From Oceanobacillus neutriphilus (lineage in GTDB: Bacteria; Bacillota; Bacilli; Bacillales; Amphibacillaceae): DNA of 64,000 bases. Position numbers and translations under genes: made by a program. The stretch spans positions 179,623 to 243,622 of the forward strand of contig NZ_BMLW01000010.1 in the NCBI RefSeq assembly GCF_014645515.1, given 5' to 3'. This document shows, piece by piece, positions 1 through 12,172 of the stretch (positions are counted from its first letter, which is position 1; every line of letters begins with the position of its first letter). The notes below the pieces were generated by a model. The model was not told where the DNA came from, did no database searches, and was given only the letters and a program-made list of their open reading frames with translations.

Positions 1-47
1 TAAACGATGGTCCGGTCACAATGATAATTGACAGTAAAGACAGATAA
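1..47 (+). CDS. dtd: D-aminoacyl-tRNA deacylase, C-terminal end (partial)
   Basis: Only the last 14 complete codons and the stop (45-47) are in the window. They read NDGPVTMIIDSKDR, which matches the conserved C-terminal strand of Dtd, the homodimeric enzyme that hydrolyses D-amino acids from mischarged tRNA. Position agrees: in Bacillus subtilis dtd (yrvI) lies just upstream of the hisS region. The call rests on a short match plus synteny. The start and catalytic part lie outside the window. Confidence 0.7.
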   Translation, partial: NDGPVTMIIDSKDR

Positions 48-138
48 AGGAAGGTATAAGAATAAGGTCGGGGTTTTGTGGAGATGCTATAAAAACTTAA
101 ATAGATTTAAAAAGGGCACTTAAAGGAGAATTTAAGTT

Positions 139-312
139 ATGCATCGAGAGATAAAACAGCACAATGCCAATCATTACCCTGAAATGATGATGGTTGATTT
201 TCACCATTTTCTGCAAATGGAAAAGTCTTCAACCTATCTGGAAATAGCGACAGAGCTTGGAATTTCCATTCAGGAAGTGAAGCAATTGAAAAAAAGCTTA
301 AGTCGTTCTTGA
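139..312 (+). CDS. 57-residue putative helix-turn-helix protein upstream of hisS
   Basis: This is a small gene with an AAAGGAGA ribosome-binding site at 122-129 and ATG at 139. The C-terminal half (YLEIATELGISIQEVKQLKK) has the pattern of a helix-turn-helix like sigma-factor region 4. There is no membrane segment or signal peptide. A small ORF of this kind (yrzK) lies at the same place before hisS in B. subtilis, so it is probably the counterpart, but that is from memory of synteny. Its stop codon overlaps the -35 box of the hisS promoter. The function is unknown; DNA binding is an inference from the motif only. Confidence 0.6.
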   Translation: MHREIKQHNANHYPEMMMVDFHHFLQMEKSSTYLEIATELGISIQEVKQLKKSLSRS

Positions 313-337
313 CAATGGACGAAACTCACCTTATTAT
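309..337 (+). promoter_or_regulatory. Sigma-A promoter of the hisS-aspS leader
   Basis: TTGACA at 309-314 and TATTAT at 332-337 are separated by 17 bp, with a start point expected near 344. The -35 box overlaps the stop codon of the preceding small gene. The promoter feeds the T-box leader, giving an unusually long leader of about 480 nt before hisS. Confidence 0.7.
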
Positions 338-439
338 TATAATCATTCCACTTCTATAAGATGTGGCAGTTTATACGTTGCCCGCGAATATTTTCCGTGG
401 GACGAGTAAGCCCGGTCCCGGGACACGGGCGGTATTAGT

Positions 440-711
440 AGAAGTTTCTTAAAATTAAATGAATGAAACCGTTGAAAGAAAAAGTAATATAGGCGCAGGT
501 GGTAAGAGAGTAGCTGTCATTGGCTGAGAGCAGCTATCTATCCGGCATATATGAAAGACATTCTGGAGGATTTATATCGAAAATAGATTGAGTAGATATA
601 AACGTGTTGCAGGCGTTAACTGATAAAGGTGGGTATCTTTTGATATCAACTAGGGTGGCAACGCGGGAAAAATCCCGTCCCTTATTTTTTTAATAAGGGA
701 CGGGATTTTTG
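440..711 (+). promoter_or_regulatory. T-box riboswitch of hisS-aspS
   Basis: The diagnostic T-box sequence AACTAGGGTGGCAACGCGGG is at 648-667, directly before the terminator at 669-711. Stem I is visible from about 470: an AGTA motif near 483, an AGAGAG run at 505-510 and a distal hairpin at 510-537. The specifier is probably CAT (His) at 559-561, after GAAAGA; this is an inference from position. Uncharged tRNA-His would stabilise the antiterminator and turn on hisS-aspS. A separate strong hairpin at 410-430, upstream of stem I, is not part of a normal T-box. Confidence 0.9.
669..711 (+). terminator. T-box-controlled terminator before hisS
   Basis: A perfect 16-bp inverted repeat, 671-686 with 692-707, is followed by a T run. 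Its 5' arm overlaps the sequence needed for the antiterminator, as expected for a T-box attenuator. Confidence 0.9.
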
Positions 712-824
712 TATTGTTAAAGAATCGGAAGCGTCCGTTTTAAAAGTTATCTGTTATTATTTTCTGCTGACCAGAAAATGAAATTCATCAGTTATTTTGC
801 AAATTAGTGAAGGAGGAAATAAAA

Positions 825-2108
825 ATGGCTATGAAAGCTCCAAGAGGAACAATGGATATTTTGCCGGAGGATACGGCAAAATGGCAATATGTAGAAAAGC
901 AAATTAAAGAAATTTGTGACGCGTATTACTATCATGAAATACGTACACCAATCTTTGAACACACAGAAGTATTTCAACGCGGTGTCGGAGATTCAACAGA
1001 TATTGTACAGAAGGAAATGTACACTTTTGAGGACCGGGGAGGCAGAAGTCTCACACTTCGTCCAGAAGGAACTGCTGCTGTAGCCCGCGCTTTTGTCGAA
1101 AATAAATTATATGGCAGTCCCAATTTACCTGAAAAGCTTTATTACTTTGGCTCGATGTTTCGATATGAACGTCCCCAAAAAGGGAGAATGCGTCAATTAA
1201 ACCAATTTGGTGTGGAAGCAATGGGAAGCGAGGACCCGGCGATTGATGCAGAAGTAATTGATCTCGCCATGAAAATATACCGCAGATTAGGCCTGAAATC
1301 TCTGAAGCTGGTGATTAACTCATTAGGTGATAAGGAAAGCCGAAAAGCACATCGTGACGCACTTGTAGCACATTTTGACCCATATCGTGAGGAGCTCTGC
1401 TCAGATTGCCAATCACGATTGGATAAAAATCCGCTGCGTGTGCTGGATTGTAAAAAGGATCGAGATCACCCTGCAATGAAAACAGCACCACCCATCTTAG
1501 ATTATCTGAATGAAAAATCACAAGCTTATTTTGAACAGGTAAAAGCATATCTAGATGCGATGGAAATTTCTTATACTGTAGATCCTAATTTAGTCCGAGG
1601 CTTAGATTACTATAATCATACCGCATTTGAAATTATGAGTGAGGCAGATGGCTTCGGTGCCATTACGACATTAGCCGGCGGCGGCAGATATGATGGATTG
1701 ATTACCGAATTCGGCGGTCCGGATACACCGGGAATTGGTTTTGGAATGGGGCTGGAACGCTTGTTAATGGCTCTTCAGGTAGAAAATATTGATATACCTG
1801 TTGATACAAAACTGGACTGTTTTGTGGCAGGCTTTGGTTCTGAAAAAGTACGAACAGAAACTGTAAAGCTTGTTCATCAGCTACGTTCAGCTGGTATTCA
1901 GACAGATACAGATTACCAGCACCGCAAAATGAAGGGACAGCTTAAAGCCGCAGACCGTTTAAAGGCAAAATTTGTTACCTTTTTAGGTGATGATGAACTT
2001 GATAAACAAGTAGTAACCATTAAAAATATGGGAACTGGAGATCAAAAAGAGGTCTCAGTTGATAATATTGTTTCTGAAATTAAAGAGTTGTTATTGGAGG
2101 AGAGTTAA
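825..2108 (+). CDS. hisS: Histidyl-tRNA synthetase
   Basis: This is a class II aminoacyl-tRNA synthetase that charges tRNA-His using ATP. ATG 825 is chosen, giving 427 residues (family about 420-430). An upstream in-frame GTG at 807 overlaps the AAGGAGG ribosome-binding site and is unlikely to be used. Landmarks: the N-terminal RGTMDILP; motif 2 ([10 protein letters not shown]) near residue 112; the histidine-specific LVRGLDYYN near 256; GGGRYDGL near 285; motif 3 ([10 protein letters not shown]) near 305; then a C-terminal anticodon-binding domain. aspS follows after 3 bases, so the two are one transcriptional unit under the T-box, as in B. subtilis. Confidence 0.97.
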   Translation: MAMKAPRGTMDILPEDTAKWQYVEKQIKEICDAYYYHEIRTPIFEHTEVFQRGVGDSTDIVQKEMYTFEDRGGRSLTLRPEGTAAVARAFVENKLYGSPNLPEKLYYFGSMFRYERPQKGRMRQLNQFGVEAMGSEDPAIDAEVIDLAMKIYRRLGLKSLKLVINSLGDKESRKAHRDALVAHFDPYREELCSDCQSRLDKNPLRVLDCKKDRDHPAMKTAPPILDYLNEKSQAYFEQVKAYLDAMEISYTVDPNLVRGLDYYNHTAFEIMSEADGFGAITTLAGGGRYDGLITEFGGPDTPGIGFGMGLERLLMALQVENIDIPVDTKLDCFVAGFGSEKVRTETVKLVHQLRSAGIQTDTDYQHRKMKGQLKAADRLKAKFVTFLGDDELDKQVVTIKNMGTGDQKEVSVDNIVSEIKELLLEES

Positions 2109-2111
2109 AAA

Positions 2112-3890
2112 ATGACAGAGCGTGTTTTATCGGGGCACTTAACGGAAAATGAAATCGAAAAGGAAGTCAGACTAAAAGGCTGGGTTCAAAAACGCCGGGA
2201 TCTTGGCGGTCTTATTTTTATTGATTTGCGTGATAAGTCCGGAATTATGCAAATTGTATTTAACCCGGATTATTCACAGGAAGCACTCGAAACAGCGGAA
2301 AGTATTCGTTCTGAATATGTGATTGATGTAGTTGGCAAGCTTGTATTACGTGATGATGCAACCATTAATCCTTCCATTCCGACTGGTACATTGGAAGTAC
2401 TGGCCAGCTCGATTAAAGTGTTGAATAAAGCAAAAAATCCGCCGTTTATGATTCAGGATGATGTAAATATTTCAGAGGATATCCGTTTGAAGTATCGTTA
2501 TTTAGATTTGCGCCGCCCAGGCTTGCAGGAAACATTTAAATTACGCCATCAAACAACGCAGAGCATCCGTAATTATTTAAATAAAAATGAATTCTTAGAA
2601 ATGGAAACACCGATTTTAACAAAAAGTACACCAGAAGGAGCACGTGATTACCTTGTTCCAAGCCGTGTTCATCCTGGAGAATTCTATGCTTTACCACAAT
2701 CTCCACAGTTATTTAAACAATTAATTATGATGAGCGGATTTGAACGTTATTACCAAATTGCCCGCTGCTTCCGTGATGAAGATTTACGTGCAGACCGTCA
2801 GCCTGAATTTACACAGGTTGATATTGAGACTTCCTTTTTAACAAGTGACGAGATTATGACAATGACAGAAGAGATGATGAAAGAGGTAGTTAAAGAGGTT
2901 AAAGATGTCGATATTACCTTACCTTTACAAAGAATGCCTTATGACGAGGCCATGGACCGCTTCGGTTCTGACAAACCGGATACCCGCTTTGGATTAGAAT
3001 TGATTCATGTATCGGATATCGTGGCAGACTCTGGATTCAAGGTATTTAAGCAGGCGGTAGAGAACGGCGGAAAAGTAGCATTATTAAATGTGGAAGGTGC
3101 TGCTGGCAGCTATTCCAGAAAAGATATTGATAAGTTAACAGAGTTTGTCAATGTCTACGGTGCAAAAGGCTTAGCCTGGCTAAAAGTAGAGGAAGAAGAA
3201 GTGAAGGGCCCGATCAGCAAATTCTTATCGGATGAGGAAAAATCAGCTATCACGGATAAGGCTAAAGCAAAGAGTGGGGACTTACTGTTATTTGTGGCTG
3301 ATAAATCATCTGTTGTTTACGATAGTTTGGGAGCCCTTCGCTTGAAGCTGGGAAAAGATTTAGGATTGATTAACGAAGAAGCATTTCATTTCTTATGGGT
3401 AACAGATTGGCCGTTGTTTGAATATGATGAGGAACTGGGCCGTTATTTTGCAGCGCATCATCCGTTTACGTCACCAATTGAAGCAGATAAGGAAAAATTG
3501 TTAACAGATCCAATGAACGTCCGTGCAAATGCATATGATTTAGTATTAAATGGTTACGAGCTCGGCGGCGGATCTATCCGTATCCATCAGACTGAGCTTC
3601 AGAATAAAATGTTCCAGGCATTAGGATTTACAGAAGAAGAAGCTAGAGAGCAATTCGGATTCTTATTGGATGCGTTAGAGTATGGAGCACCGCCTCATGG
3701 AGGAGTTGCGCTTGGCTTAGACCGTATCATAATGCTTCTGGCAGGCCGTTCTAACTTACGAGATACCATTCTTTTCCCTAAAACAGCATCTGCTTCTGAC
3801 CTGATGACAGAAGCTCCAAGTGAAGTCAGCGGGGACCAGCTGCAAGAATTGTCAATTTCATTAGCAAAAAGAAACGATAACAAAGAATAA
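2112..3890 (+). CDS. aspS: Aspartyl-tRNA synthetase
   Basis: This class II synthetase has 592 residues, the usual bacterial AspRS length. Domains in order: an N-terminal OB-fold anticodon-binding domain (about 1-105, with [19 protein letters not shown]); the catalytic core with motif 2 at about 220-239 ([20 protein letters not shown]); a GAD insertion domain around 290-420; and motif 3 ([16 protein letters not shown]) near the C-terminus. The start ATG sits 3 bases after the hisS stop, with its ribosome-binding site (GGAGGAG) inside the end of hisS. It is controlled by the upstream T-box through co-transcription. Confidence 0.98.
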   Translation: MTERVLSGHLTENEIEKEVRLKGWVQKRRDLGGLIFIDLRDKSGIMQIVFNPDYSQEALETAESIRSEYVIDVVGKLVLRDDATINPSIPTGTLEVLASSIKVLNKAKNPPFMIQDDVNISEDIRLKYRYLDLRRPGLQETFKLRHQTTQSIRNYLNKNEFLEMETPILTKSTPEGARDYLVPSRVHPGEFYALPQSPQLFKQLIMMSGFERYYQIARCFRDEDLRADRQPEFTQVDIETSFLTSDEIMTMTEEMMKEVVKEVKDVDITLPLQRMPYDEAMDRFGSDKPDTRFGLELIHVSDIVADSGFKVFKQAVENGGKVALLNVEGAAGSYSRKDIDKLTEFVNVYGAKGLAWLKVEEEEVKGPISKFLSDEEKSAITDKAKAKSGDLLLFVADKSSVVYDSLGALRLKLGKDLGLINEEAFHFLWVTDWPLFEYDEELGRYFAAHHPFTSPIEADKEKLLTDPMNVRANAYDLVLNGYELGGGSIRIHQTELQNKMFQALGFTEEEAREQFGFLLDALEYGAPPHGGVALGLDRIIMLLAGRSNLRDTILFPKTASASDLMTEAPSEVSGDQLQELSISLAKRNDNKE

Positions 3891-3941
3891 AAGAGAATAT
3901 GCACGATATTTCTGCATATCGTGCATATCATTTGTGAAATA

Positions 3942-3986
3942 AAAGCAAACAAAAGCACAATTGGCTTGTGTTTATTTGCTTTTTCA
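3942..3986 (+). terminator. Probable terminator after aspS
   Basis: A stem of about 15 bp with two mismatches (AGCAAAC...CACAA with TTGTG...TTTGCT) is followed by TTTTT. Upstream, at 3897-3928, lies another perfect 13-bp hairpin (ATATGCACGATAT and its complement) that lacks a T tail. Confidence 0.6.
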
Positions 3987-4043
3987 TATAAAATAAAAAA
4001 ACCTTCTGGTTGAGGAATCGGTTGAAAAAACTAAAGGAGATGA

Positions 4044-5426
<1,383 letters not shown>

Positions 5427-5471
5427 TCCACAGCTTTGAACGGATTTATTCTGTATTAGTAAATATATTAT

Positions 5472-5500
5472 TTGTACTTTGAATCAATTTATGCTACGAT
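5472..5500 (+). promoter_or_regulatory. Promoter of the 6S RNA gene
   Basis: TTGTAC at 5472-5477 and TACGAT at 5495-5500 are spaced by 17 bp. The predicted start is near 5507, just ahead of the conserved 6S RNA sequence. Confidence 0.65.
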
Positions 5501-5507
5501 AATAAAA

Positions 5508-5740
5508 AATAAATTATTACAATCCTGATGTGTTCGTTTGCAATTGGTATTTTGACCGAACACCTATAAGTTAGGGAGTCCGACAGGTCTTTAGAGTGCG
5601 TGTATGCCCGAAAAAGGGAAGCATAATACCTTTAAAGCAGGACACCCACCTGCCAAAAGCGGGATCAAAACTTTATTGTCGGACGGCACTATCGGGATTA
5701 CGAAAAAATACTGCACAGTTTTGTGCAGTATTTTTTCGTA
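5508..5740 (+). ncRNA. ssrS: 6S RNA (6S-1/BsrA type)
   Basis: This RNA binds sigma-A RNA polymerase by mimicking an open promoter and dampens transcription in stationary phase. The sequence carries blocks I recognise from B. subtilis 6S-1 RNA: CCTGATGTGTT (5523-5533), TTTTGACCGAACAC (5550-5563), AGGGAGTCCGACAG (5573-5586) and, on the 3' side, ACCCACCTGCC and AGCGGGATCAAAACTTTA (near 5643-5676). The two sides pair around an unpaired central bubble, as the family requires. Position agrees: bsrA lies between aspS and the rarA region in B. subtilis. The mature 5' end is probably near 5515-5521 and the 3' end near 5700, before the terminator. Confidence 0.93.
5702..5740. terminator. Bidirectional terminator between 6S RNA and rsfA
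   Basis: AATACTGCACA pairs perfectly with its complement around a short loop, with an A run on the left and a T run on the right. It can end the 6S transcript on the plus strand and the rsfA-type gene on the minus strand. Confidence 0.85.
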
Positions 5741-5790
5741 ATTGATATACATCTACTGTTATAAGTATAATGTATAGTTCTTATTCTAAC

Positions 5791-6462
5791 CTAATTAGAG
5801 CCCTGTGCCAGCTGCTCAAGATTTCCATTCTTATCCATACGGAATGATGGAGAGCTGATCAGGTTTGTATCCTCAAAAACTGTCATCTTGCGGGCACGAT
5901 CCATGATTTGAATAAAGGTTTGATAATCTTCTTTCATCGCATGCAGCTGCTGCTCTGTATCTGCTAAATTCTTTTGTAATTCTTCCACTTTTGTATGCAA
6001 GGATTTATTCTCACTCTCTAACGATTGCATAGAAGATTTTGATTGATTGGAAGTATATAATTCTTGCTTTAGTGATTTTAAATACTTAATTACTGTATCC
6101 AGGTTAAATGCTGCAGCTGGTTCAGGATTCGTCTGTACTGTCGGCTGATCTGACGTTTCTTGAGACGAAATTGTCTCTGAAGTTTCGATCTGAACAGGTT
6201 TTGGAAGAGCTTGTACAGTTTTATTTAAAGCTCTTTTTCTCTCTTTTCGTTGTCTTTTAGCTAAATCAATTGCATTTTCATATTTATTACGTACTTCAGC
6301 ATTCCACCTGAAACCGCAAGCGGCTGAAGTGCGATTTAAATGATCTCCCACCTCTTCAAAAGCATTTAACTGTGTGCTTCCCTCACGAATATGTCTCAAG
6401 ACAGTTTCTGCCAGTAATAGATCATCTTCATGAGACCAAGCATCTTGCCTTACTTTTACCAT
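5791..6462 (-). CDS. RsfA-family prespore-type transcriptional regulator
   Basis: The N-terminal 60 or so residues form a Myb/SANT-like DNA-binding domain (DAWSHEDDLLLAETVLRHI, then RTSAACGFRWNAEVR) typical of the RsfA family. B. subtilis RsfA tunes sigma-F-dependent genes in the forespore; YlbO is a sigma-E-dependent paralogue. A basic linker (RQRKERKR) is followed by a low-complexity stretch and then a coiled coil (about 135-190, SLESENKSLHTKVEELQKNL). The start is taken as ATG 6462 (223 residues) because GAGGAG lies 7-8 bases upstream; the in-frame GTG at 6471 abuts that site. Which paralogue this is cannot be decided here. The gene lies between 6S RNA and a repeat element. Confidence 0.85.
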   Translation of the reverse strand: MVKVRQDAWSHEDDLLLAETVLRHIREGSTQLNAFEEVGDHLNRTSAACGFRWNAEVRNKYENAIDLAKRQRKERKRALNKTVQALPKPVQIETSETISSQETSDQPTVQTNPEPAAAFNLDTVIKYLKSLKQELYTSNQSKSSMQSLESENKSLHTKVEELQKNLADTEQQLHAMKEDYQTFIQIMDRARKMTVFEDTNLISSPSFRMDKNGNLEQLAQGSN

Positions 6463-6652
6463 GTCATTCACTCCTCATTTTTAAGAAAATACTTAGAAAA
6501 ATCTGCGTGCACTTTTATTTTAGTGAATAGGCAGTTTTCTTATATTTCACACGTTAAAAAATATACTTTCCTAACGTGCTAGAAAGATTATAGTAATCTC
6601 TATTCTTTCCAGAGGAGTTTAAAAATATACATTTCTTTATAATTATTAACTT

Positions 6653-7126
6653 AACTTTCGCACTTTAAAAAGTAAATTCCTATCTACAGGTACAGGAGTT
6701 GATCATTTCTTCCATCTAACTCTTGACAAAGCATAAACTCTATCGAGAAAGAAGTAACGTGTGAGGCCACCGCTGCGGCGGACCGTTTTGACTCCTGAGG
6801 GATCAGCACCATCTGAAGATCCACTTTTGCCAAGTGATCTTCTTGGCAAAAGTTAGCTGAAGAGCGTGCTCCTAGGAAAGCAAAACGGTCCGCCTCCGCT
6901 AGCGGGGTATTCTATACTGAAATAACTGAACAAATTTTTCGTGTTGCATGATAAACATGTTCAGCACTCCTTTTTGGTGCATGAAAGCTATTCTTGATAT
7001 GAATAATTCATGCTGTCATGATTTGAACTGCTAAAAAACCATTTGAAACACCAGCATGTTAATAGAGACCATGTATATCCTGGAACAGCAAAGGTAGTAT
7101 GTTTATTCTTAGGGGCCAAAGTTGAG
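6653..7126 (+). repeat. Dispersed mosaic repeat, copy A (cassette-1 type)
   Basis: This 474-bp non-coding element has imperfect terminal inverted repeats (AACTTTCGCAC at the left, CCAAAGTTGAG at the right). Related copies are at 25827-26082, 54357-55456 and 63793-63900. Inside is a hairpin whose arms are GCGGCGGACCGTTTTG (6775-6790) and CAAAACGGTCCGCCTCCGC (6880-6898), enclosing an 89-bp core with its own stem (ACTTTTGCCAAG...CTTGGCAAAAGT). The identical 10-mer TTATTAACTT flanks it at 6643-6652 and 7127-7136, as expected of a target duplication. It carries no transposase, so any mobility would need to be supplied in trans. It ends 20 bp from the rarA stop and fills most of the 683-bp gap. Confidence 0.85.
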
Positions 7127-7145
7127 TTATTAACTTGCTAAGTCC

Positions 7146-8420
7146 CTACTTTTTTTCTTTATTAATCCGTTCATATACTTGTTTCAATGCGTTTTCAAAT
7201 TTTCCTGTTTCTTTCGGTGTATAGTAATCTCGATTTTTAATAGCATCTGGCAAATATTGCTGTTTTACCCAAGCACCAGGATAATTATGTGGATATTTAT
7301 AATCTATTCCTCTGCCAAGCTTATTTGCTCCAGAGTAATGGGAATCCTTTAAGTGGGCGGGAATATCTCCGCTTTTTCCTTTGCGAATGTCCTCTAAAGC
7401 TGCGTCCAGTGCTTTATAGGCTGTATTTGATTTTGGAGAAAGGGCCAACTCTACCACAACACTGGCTAATGGAATGCGCGCTTCCGGAAAACCAATCCGT
7501 TCAGCTGCCTGTACAGCTGCAACAGCACGCGGGCCGGCTTGCGGGCTTGCCAGACCAATATCTTCATATGCAATAACAATCAATCTTCTTGCAATGCTGT
7601 CTAAATCACCAGCTTCAATCAGCCTGCCCAAATAATGCAGGGCAGCATTCACATCACTGCCGCGGATGGATTTTTGAAAAGCACTCAGTACATCGTAATG
7701 AGCATCTCCATCTTTATCATGGGAAAAGCTTTTTTTCTGCATACATTCTTCTGCAATTTCCAATGTTATCTGAATTTGATCATCCGTATTTGGCGGAGTG
7801 GAACTGGCAGCGAGTTCTAACCCGTTTAATGCGGAGCGCAGATCCCCATTTGCTGAAATAGCTAAATGTTCCATAGCATCCGGACTGATCTGTATATTTT
7901 TATCCCCGTACCCATTCGTTGTATCCTGAATAGCACGCTGTAATGCTGTTTTAACATTTTCAAGGGTCAGGCCGTGCAGTTCAAACAAATGACAGCGGCT
8001 TCTTATTGCCGGATTAATGGAGTGATAAGGATTACTTGTTGTACAGCCGATTAAAGTTAATAAATTATTTTCTAAATGCGGCAGTAAAAAATCCTGTTTT
8101 GCTTTATCCAACCGATGGACTTCATCTAAAATAAGAACAGTTTGCCCCTGCATTTTTGCCTGCTCCACAACAATTTCCATATCCTTCTTTTTATCTGTAA
8201 CGGCATTTAACGTTTTGGATGGCAGTCCAATGGTTTCTGCCAGAGCATAGGCCATGGATGTTTTTCCGGTACCGGGCGGGCCGAACAAGATCATGGAAGA
8301 AAGCTGATTGGCTTTAACCATCCGGTCAATTATTTTTCCTTGACCTACCAGGTGTTCTTGTCCTATAATATCATCTATGTTTTTTGGACGCATCCGATAT
8401 GCGAGTGGTTGTTTATACAT
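7146..8420 (-). CDS. rarA: Replication-associated recombination protein A (RarA/MgsA-type AAA+ ATPase)
   Basis: This clamp-loader-like AAA+ ATPase acts at stalled replication forks. At 424 residues it has the family length. Walker A (GPPGTGKT) is at 47-54, Walker B (LILDEVHR) near 96-103, and a sensor region with SNPYHSINPAIRSRC near 130. The C-terminal half is the tetramerisation and DNA-contact region (SDVNAALHYLGRLIEAGD; LASPQAGPRAVAAVQA). It corresponds to B. subtilis yrvN and is divergent from cymR. The start ATG has a weak GGAAG site. Confidence 0.95.
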   Translation of the reverse strand: MYKQPLAYRMRPKNIDDIIGQEHLVGQGKIIDRMVKANQLSSMILFGPPGTGKTSMAYALAETIGLPSKTLNAVTDKKKDMEIVVEQAKMQGQTVLILDEVHRLDKAKQDFLLPHLENNLLTLIGCTTSNPYHSINPAIRSRCHLFELHGLTLENVKTALQRAIQDTTNGYGDKNIQISPDAMEHLAISANGDLRSALNGLELAASSTPPNTDDQIQITLEIAEECMQKKSFSHDKDGDAHYDVLSAFQKSIRGSDVNAALHYLGRLIEAGDLDSIARRLIVIAYEDIGLASPQAGPRAVAAVQAAERIGFPEARIPLASVVVELALSPKSNTAYKALDAALEDIRKGKSGDIPAHLKDSHYSGANKLGRGIDYKYPHNYPGAWVKQQYLPDAIKNRDYYTPKETGKFENALKQVYERINKEKK

Positions 8421-8594
8421 TAAATAACTTCCTTCATCTTCTTATTATTCTATTAGCTTAAAGCGAATATAGAAGAAATGCAAGAGGTTAGCAGTCATGC
8501 TATAATAGGTGTAGCCTTATAATATAAATAATCAAATTTGTATAGATGGAATTAAAGGTTTTCATATGTGTAAGCTTTAAATAATTACCGGTCG

Positions 8595-8663
8595 GTGACT
8601 GATACGGCGGATTACGGGCAGGTGAGTAATTTCAAGCTCCGGCAAAACAATCCGCCAGTTACA
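8595..8663. other. Unexplained long hairpin between rarA and cymR
   Basis: GGCGGATT (8606-8613) pairs with AATCCGCC (8649-8656). The stem extends outward through GTGACT/AGTTAC with a 5-base bulge, and the 35-base interior is GC-rich compared with the surroundings. It lies upstream of the predicted cymR promoter and outside rarA, so it is not an obvious leader of either gene. It could be a degraded repeat or a small RNA; I recognise no family. The rest of the 337-bp intergenic region is AT-rich with nothing else visible. Confidence 0.4.
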
Positions 8664-8689
8664 GGGAAATTCCTATAATTTCACTTATT

Positions 8690-8719
8690 TTGTACATTAT
8701 ATAGATTAAATAATATATA
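8690..8719 (+). promoter_or_regulatory. Candidate cymR promoter
   Basis: TTGTAC (8690-8695) and TATATA (8714-8719) have an 18-bp spacer, 39 bp before the cymR start codon. The -10 box is degenerate. Confidence 0.45.
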
Positions 8720-8757
8720 AATGGCAGATGATAGTTTAAAAAATTGAGGTGTATATA

Positions 8758-9183
8758 ATGAAGATTTCAACAAAAGGAAGATATGGACTGACAATAATGA
8801 TAGACTTGGCAAAAAATGAAGGAAACGGTCCAATTTCATTAAAAGTTATTGCAAAGGATAATGATTTATCAGAGCACTATTTAGAACAGCTGGCTTCACC
8901 ATTAAGAAATGCCGGTCTAATCAAAAGTATACGCGGGGCATATGGTGGATACCAGCTTGCGAAAAAGCCTGATGAAATTACAGCAGGCGATGTTATCCGA
9001 GTGCTTGAAGGGCCATTGACAATTGTGGAAGGTATGGAAAATGAAAAACCGGCACAGGCATCTTTATGGATGCAAATCAGAGATGCTGTAAAAGATGTAT
9101 TAGAAAAAACAACTTTAGAAGATCTGGCAAATTATGACGAGGGTGATAACGGCCCGCGCGAGGCTTATATGTTTTATATTTAA
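8758..9183 (+). CDS. cymR: CymR, Rrf2-family cysteine metabolism repressor
   Basis: This Rrf2-type winged-helix regulator, with CysK, represses sulfur-assimilation genes in Bacilli. The N-terminal MKISTKGRYGLTIMIDLAK and the HTH segment LSEHYLEQLASPLRNAGLIKSI closely match B. subtilis CymR, as does the C-terminal EAYMFYI. The start is ATG 8758 (141 residues), with TTGAGGTG 7 bases upstream; the GTG at 8749 falls within that site. No Fe-S-type cysteines are present, as in CymR rather than IscR. It lies directly before iscS and mnmA, probably in the same transcript. Confidence 0.95.
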   Translation: MKISTKGRYGLTIMIDLAKNEGNGPISLKVIAKDNDLSEHYLEQLASPLRNAGLIKSIRGAYGGYQLAKKPDEITAGDVIRVLEGPLTIVEGMENEKPAQASLWMQIRDAVKDVLEKTTLEDLANYDEGDNGPREAYMFYI

Positions 9184-9204
9184 TGGAAGAAGGGATTTTG
9201 AATC

Positions 9205-11473
<2,269 letters not shown>

Positions 11474-11488
11474 CAGGGTGGTTTATGA

Positions 11489-12160
11489 ATGGATAAAAAT
11501 CAGCAGGCAATTACACTGCTAAATGAAAAAAAGTATGAAGAAGCAGCAAAGCTGTTTAATGAGGTAATTGAAGAATCCCCGAAGGATCCACTGGGATATA
11601 TTAATTTTGGAAATCTTTTAATGCAGCTGAATGAGATGGAACGTGCAGAACGTTTTTTGAAGCGCGCTATTGAACTGGATGAAAAAGCGGCAACAGCATA
11701 TTATGGTTTAGGTAATCTTTATTTTGATCAGGAAGACTTTGGGAAAGCACAGCAAAGCTTTCTTAAAGCAATTGAATTGGGGTTGGAAGAAGCAGATGCT
11801 TACTTTATGCTGGGCATGTGCTTCCGAAATCAGGAACAATGGAAGCTGTCTCTGCCGTATTTGCTGCGGGCAACAGAACTCGATTCACAGGACGAAAGTT
11901 ATCTATTTCAATATGGTCTGTCTCTTGCACAGGGAGAAATTTTGGATGAAGCTCAAAAGACATTTGAAAAAGTGCTTGAATTAAATAACGAGCACAGCGA
12001 TGCTTACTATAATCTGGGCGTGATTGCATTATTCCATGAAAAAACAAAACAAGCCTTAAACCATTTTGAAAAAGCACTTGAATTGCAGCCTGATCATGTG
12101 CTGGCTGCAAACGGAAAGGAAATTGCGTTACAGTATATGGAGCAATTTGATGATAAATAA
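11489..12160 (+). CDS. Tetratricopeptide-repeat protein (YrrB-like)
   Basis: The 223-residue protein consists almost wholly of TPR units (for example AATAYYGLGNLYFDQEDFGK, DAYFMLGMCFRNQEQW, DAYYNLGVIALFHEKTKQAL), about six repeats, and has no signal peptide. TPR solenoids bind partner proteins; the partner here is unknown. It sits between mnmA and recD2, as yrrB does in B. subtilis. Spacing is tight on both sides (15 and 12 bases), so it is likely co-transcribed. Confidence 0.85.
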   Translation: MDKNQQAITLLNEKKYEEAAKLFNEVIEESPKDPLGYINFGNLLMQLNEMERAERFLKRAIELDEKAATAYYGLGNLYFDQEDFGKAQQSFLKAIELGLEEADAYFMLGMCFRNQEQWKLSLPYLLRATELDSQDESYLFQYGLSLAQGEILDEAQKTFEKVLELNNEHSDAYYNLGVIALFHEKTKQALNHFEKALELQPDHVLAANGKEIALQYMEQFDDK

Positions 12161-12172
12161 GGGGTAATCAGC

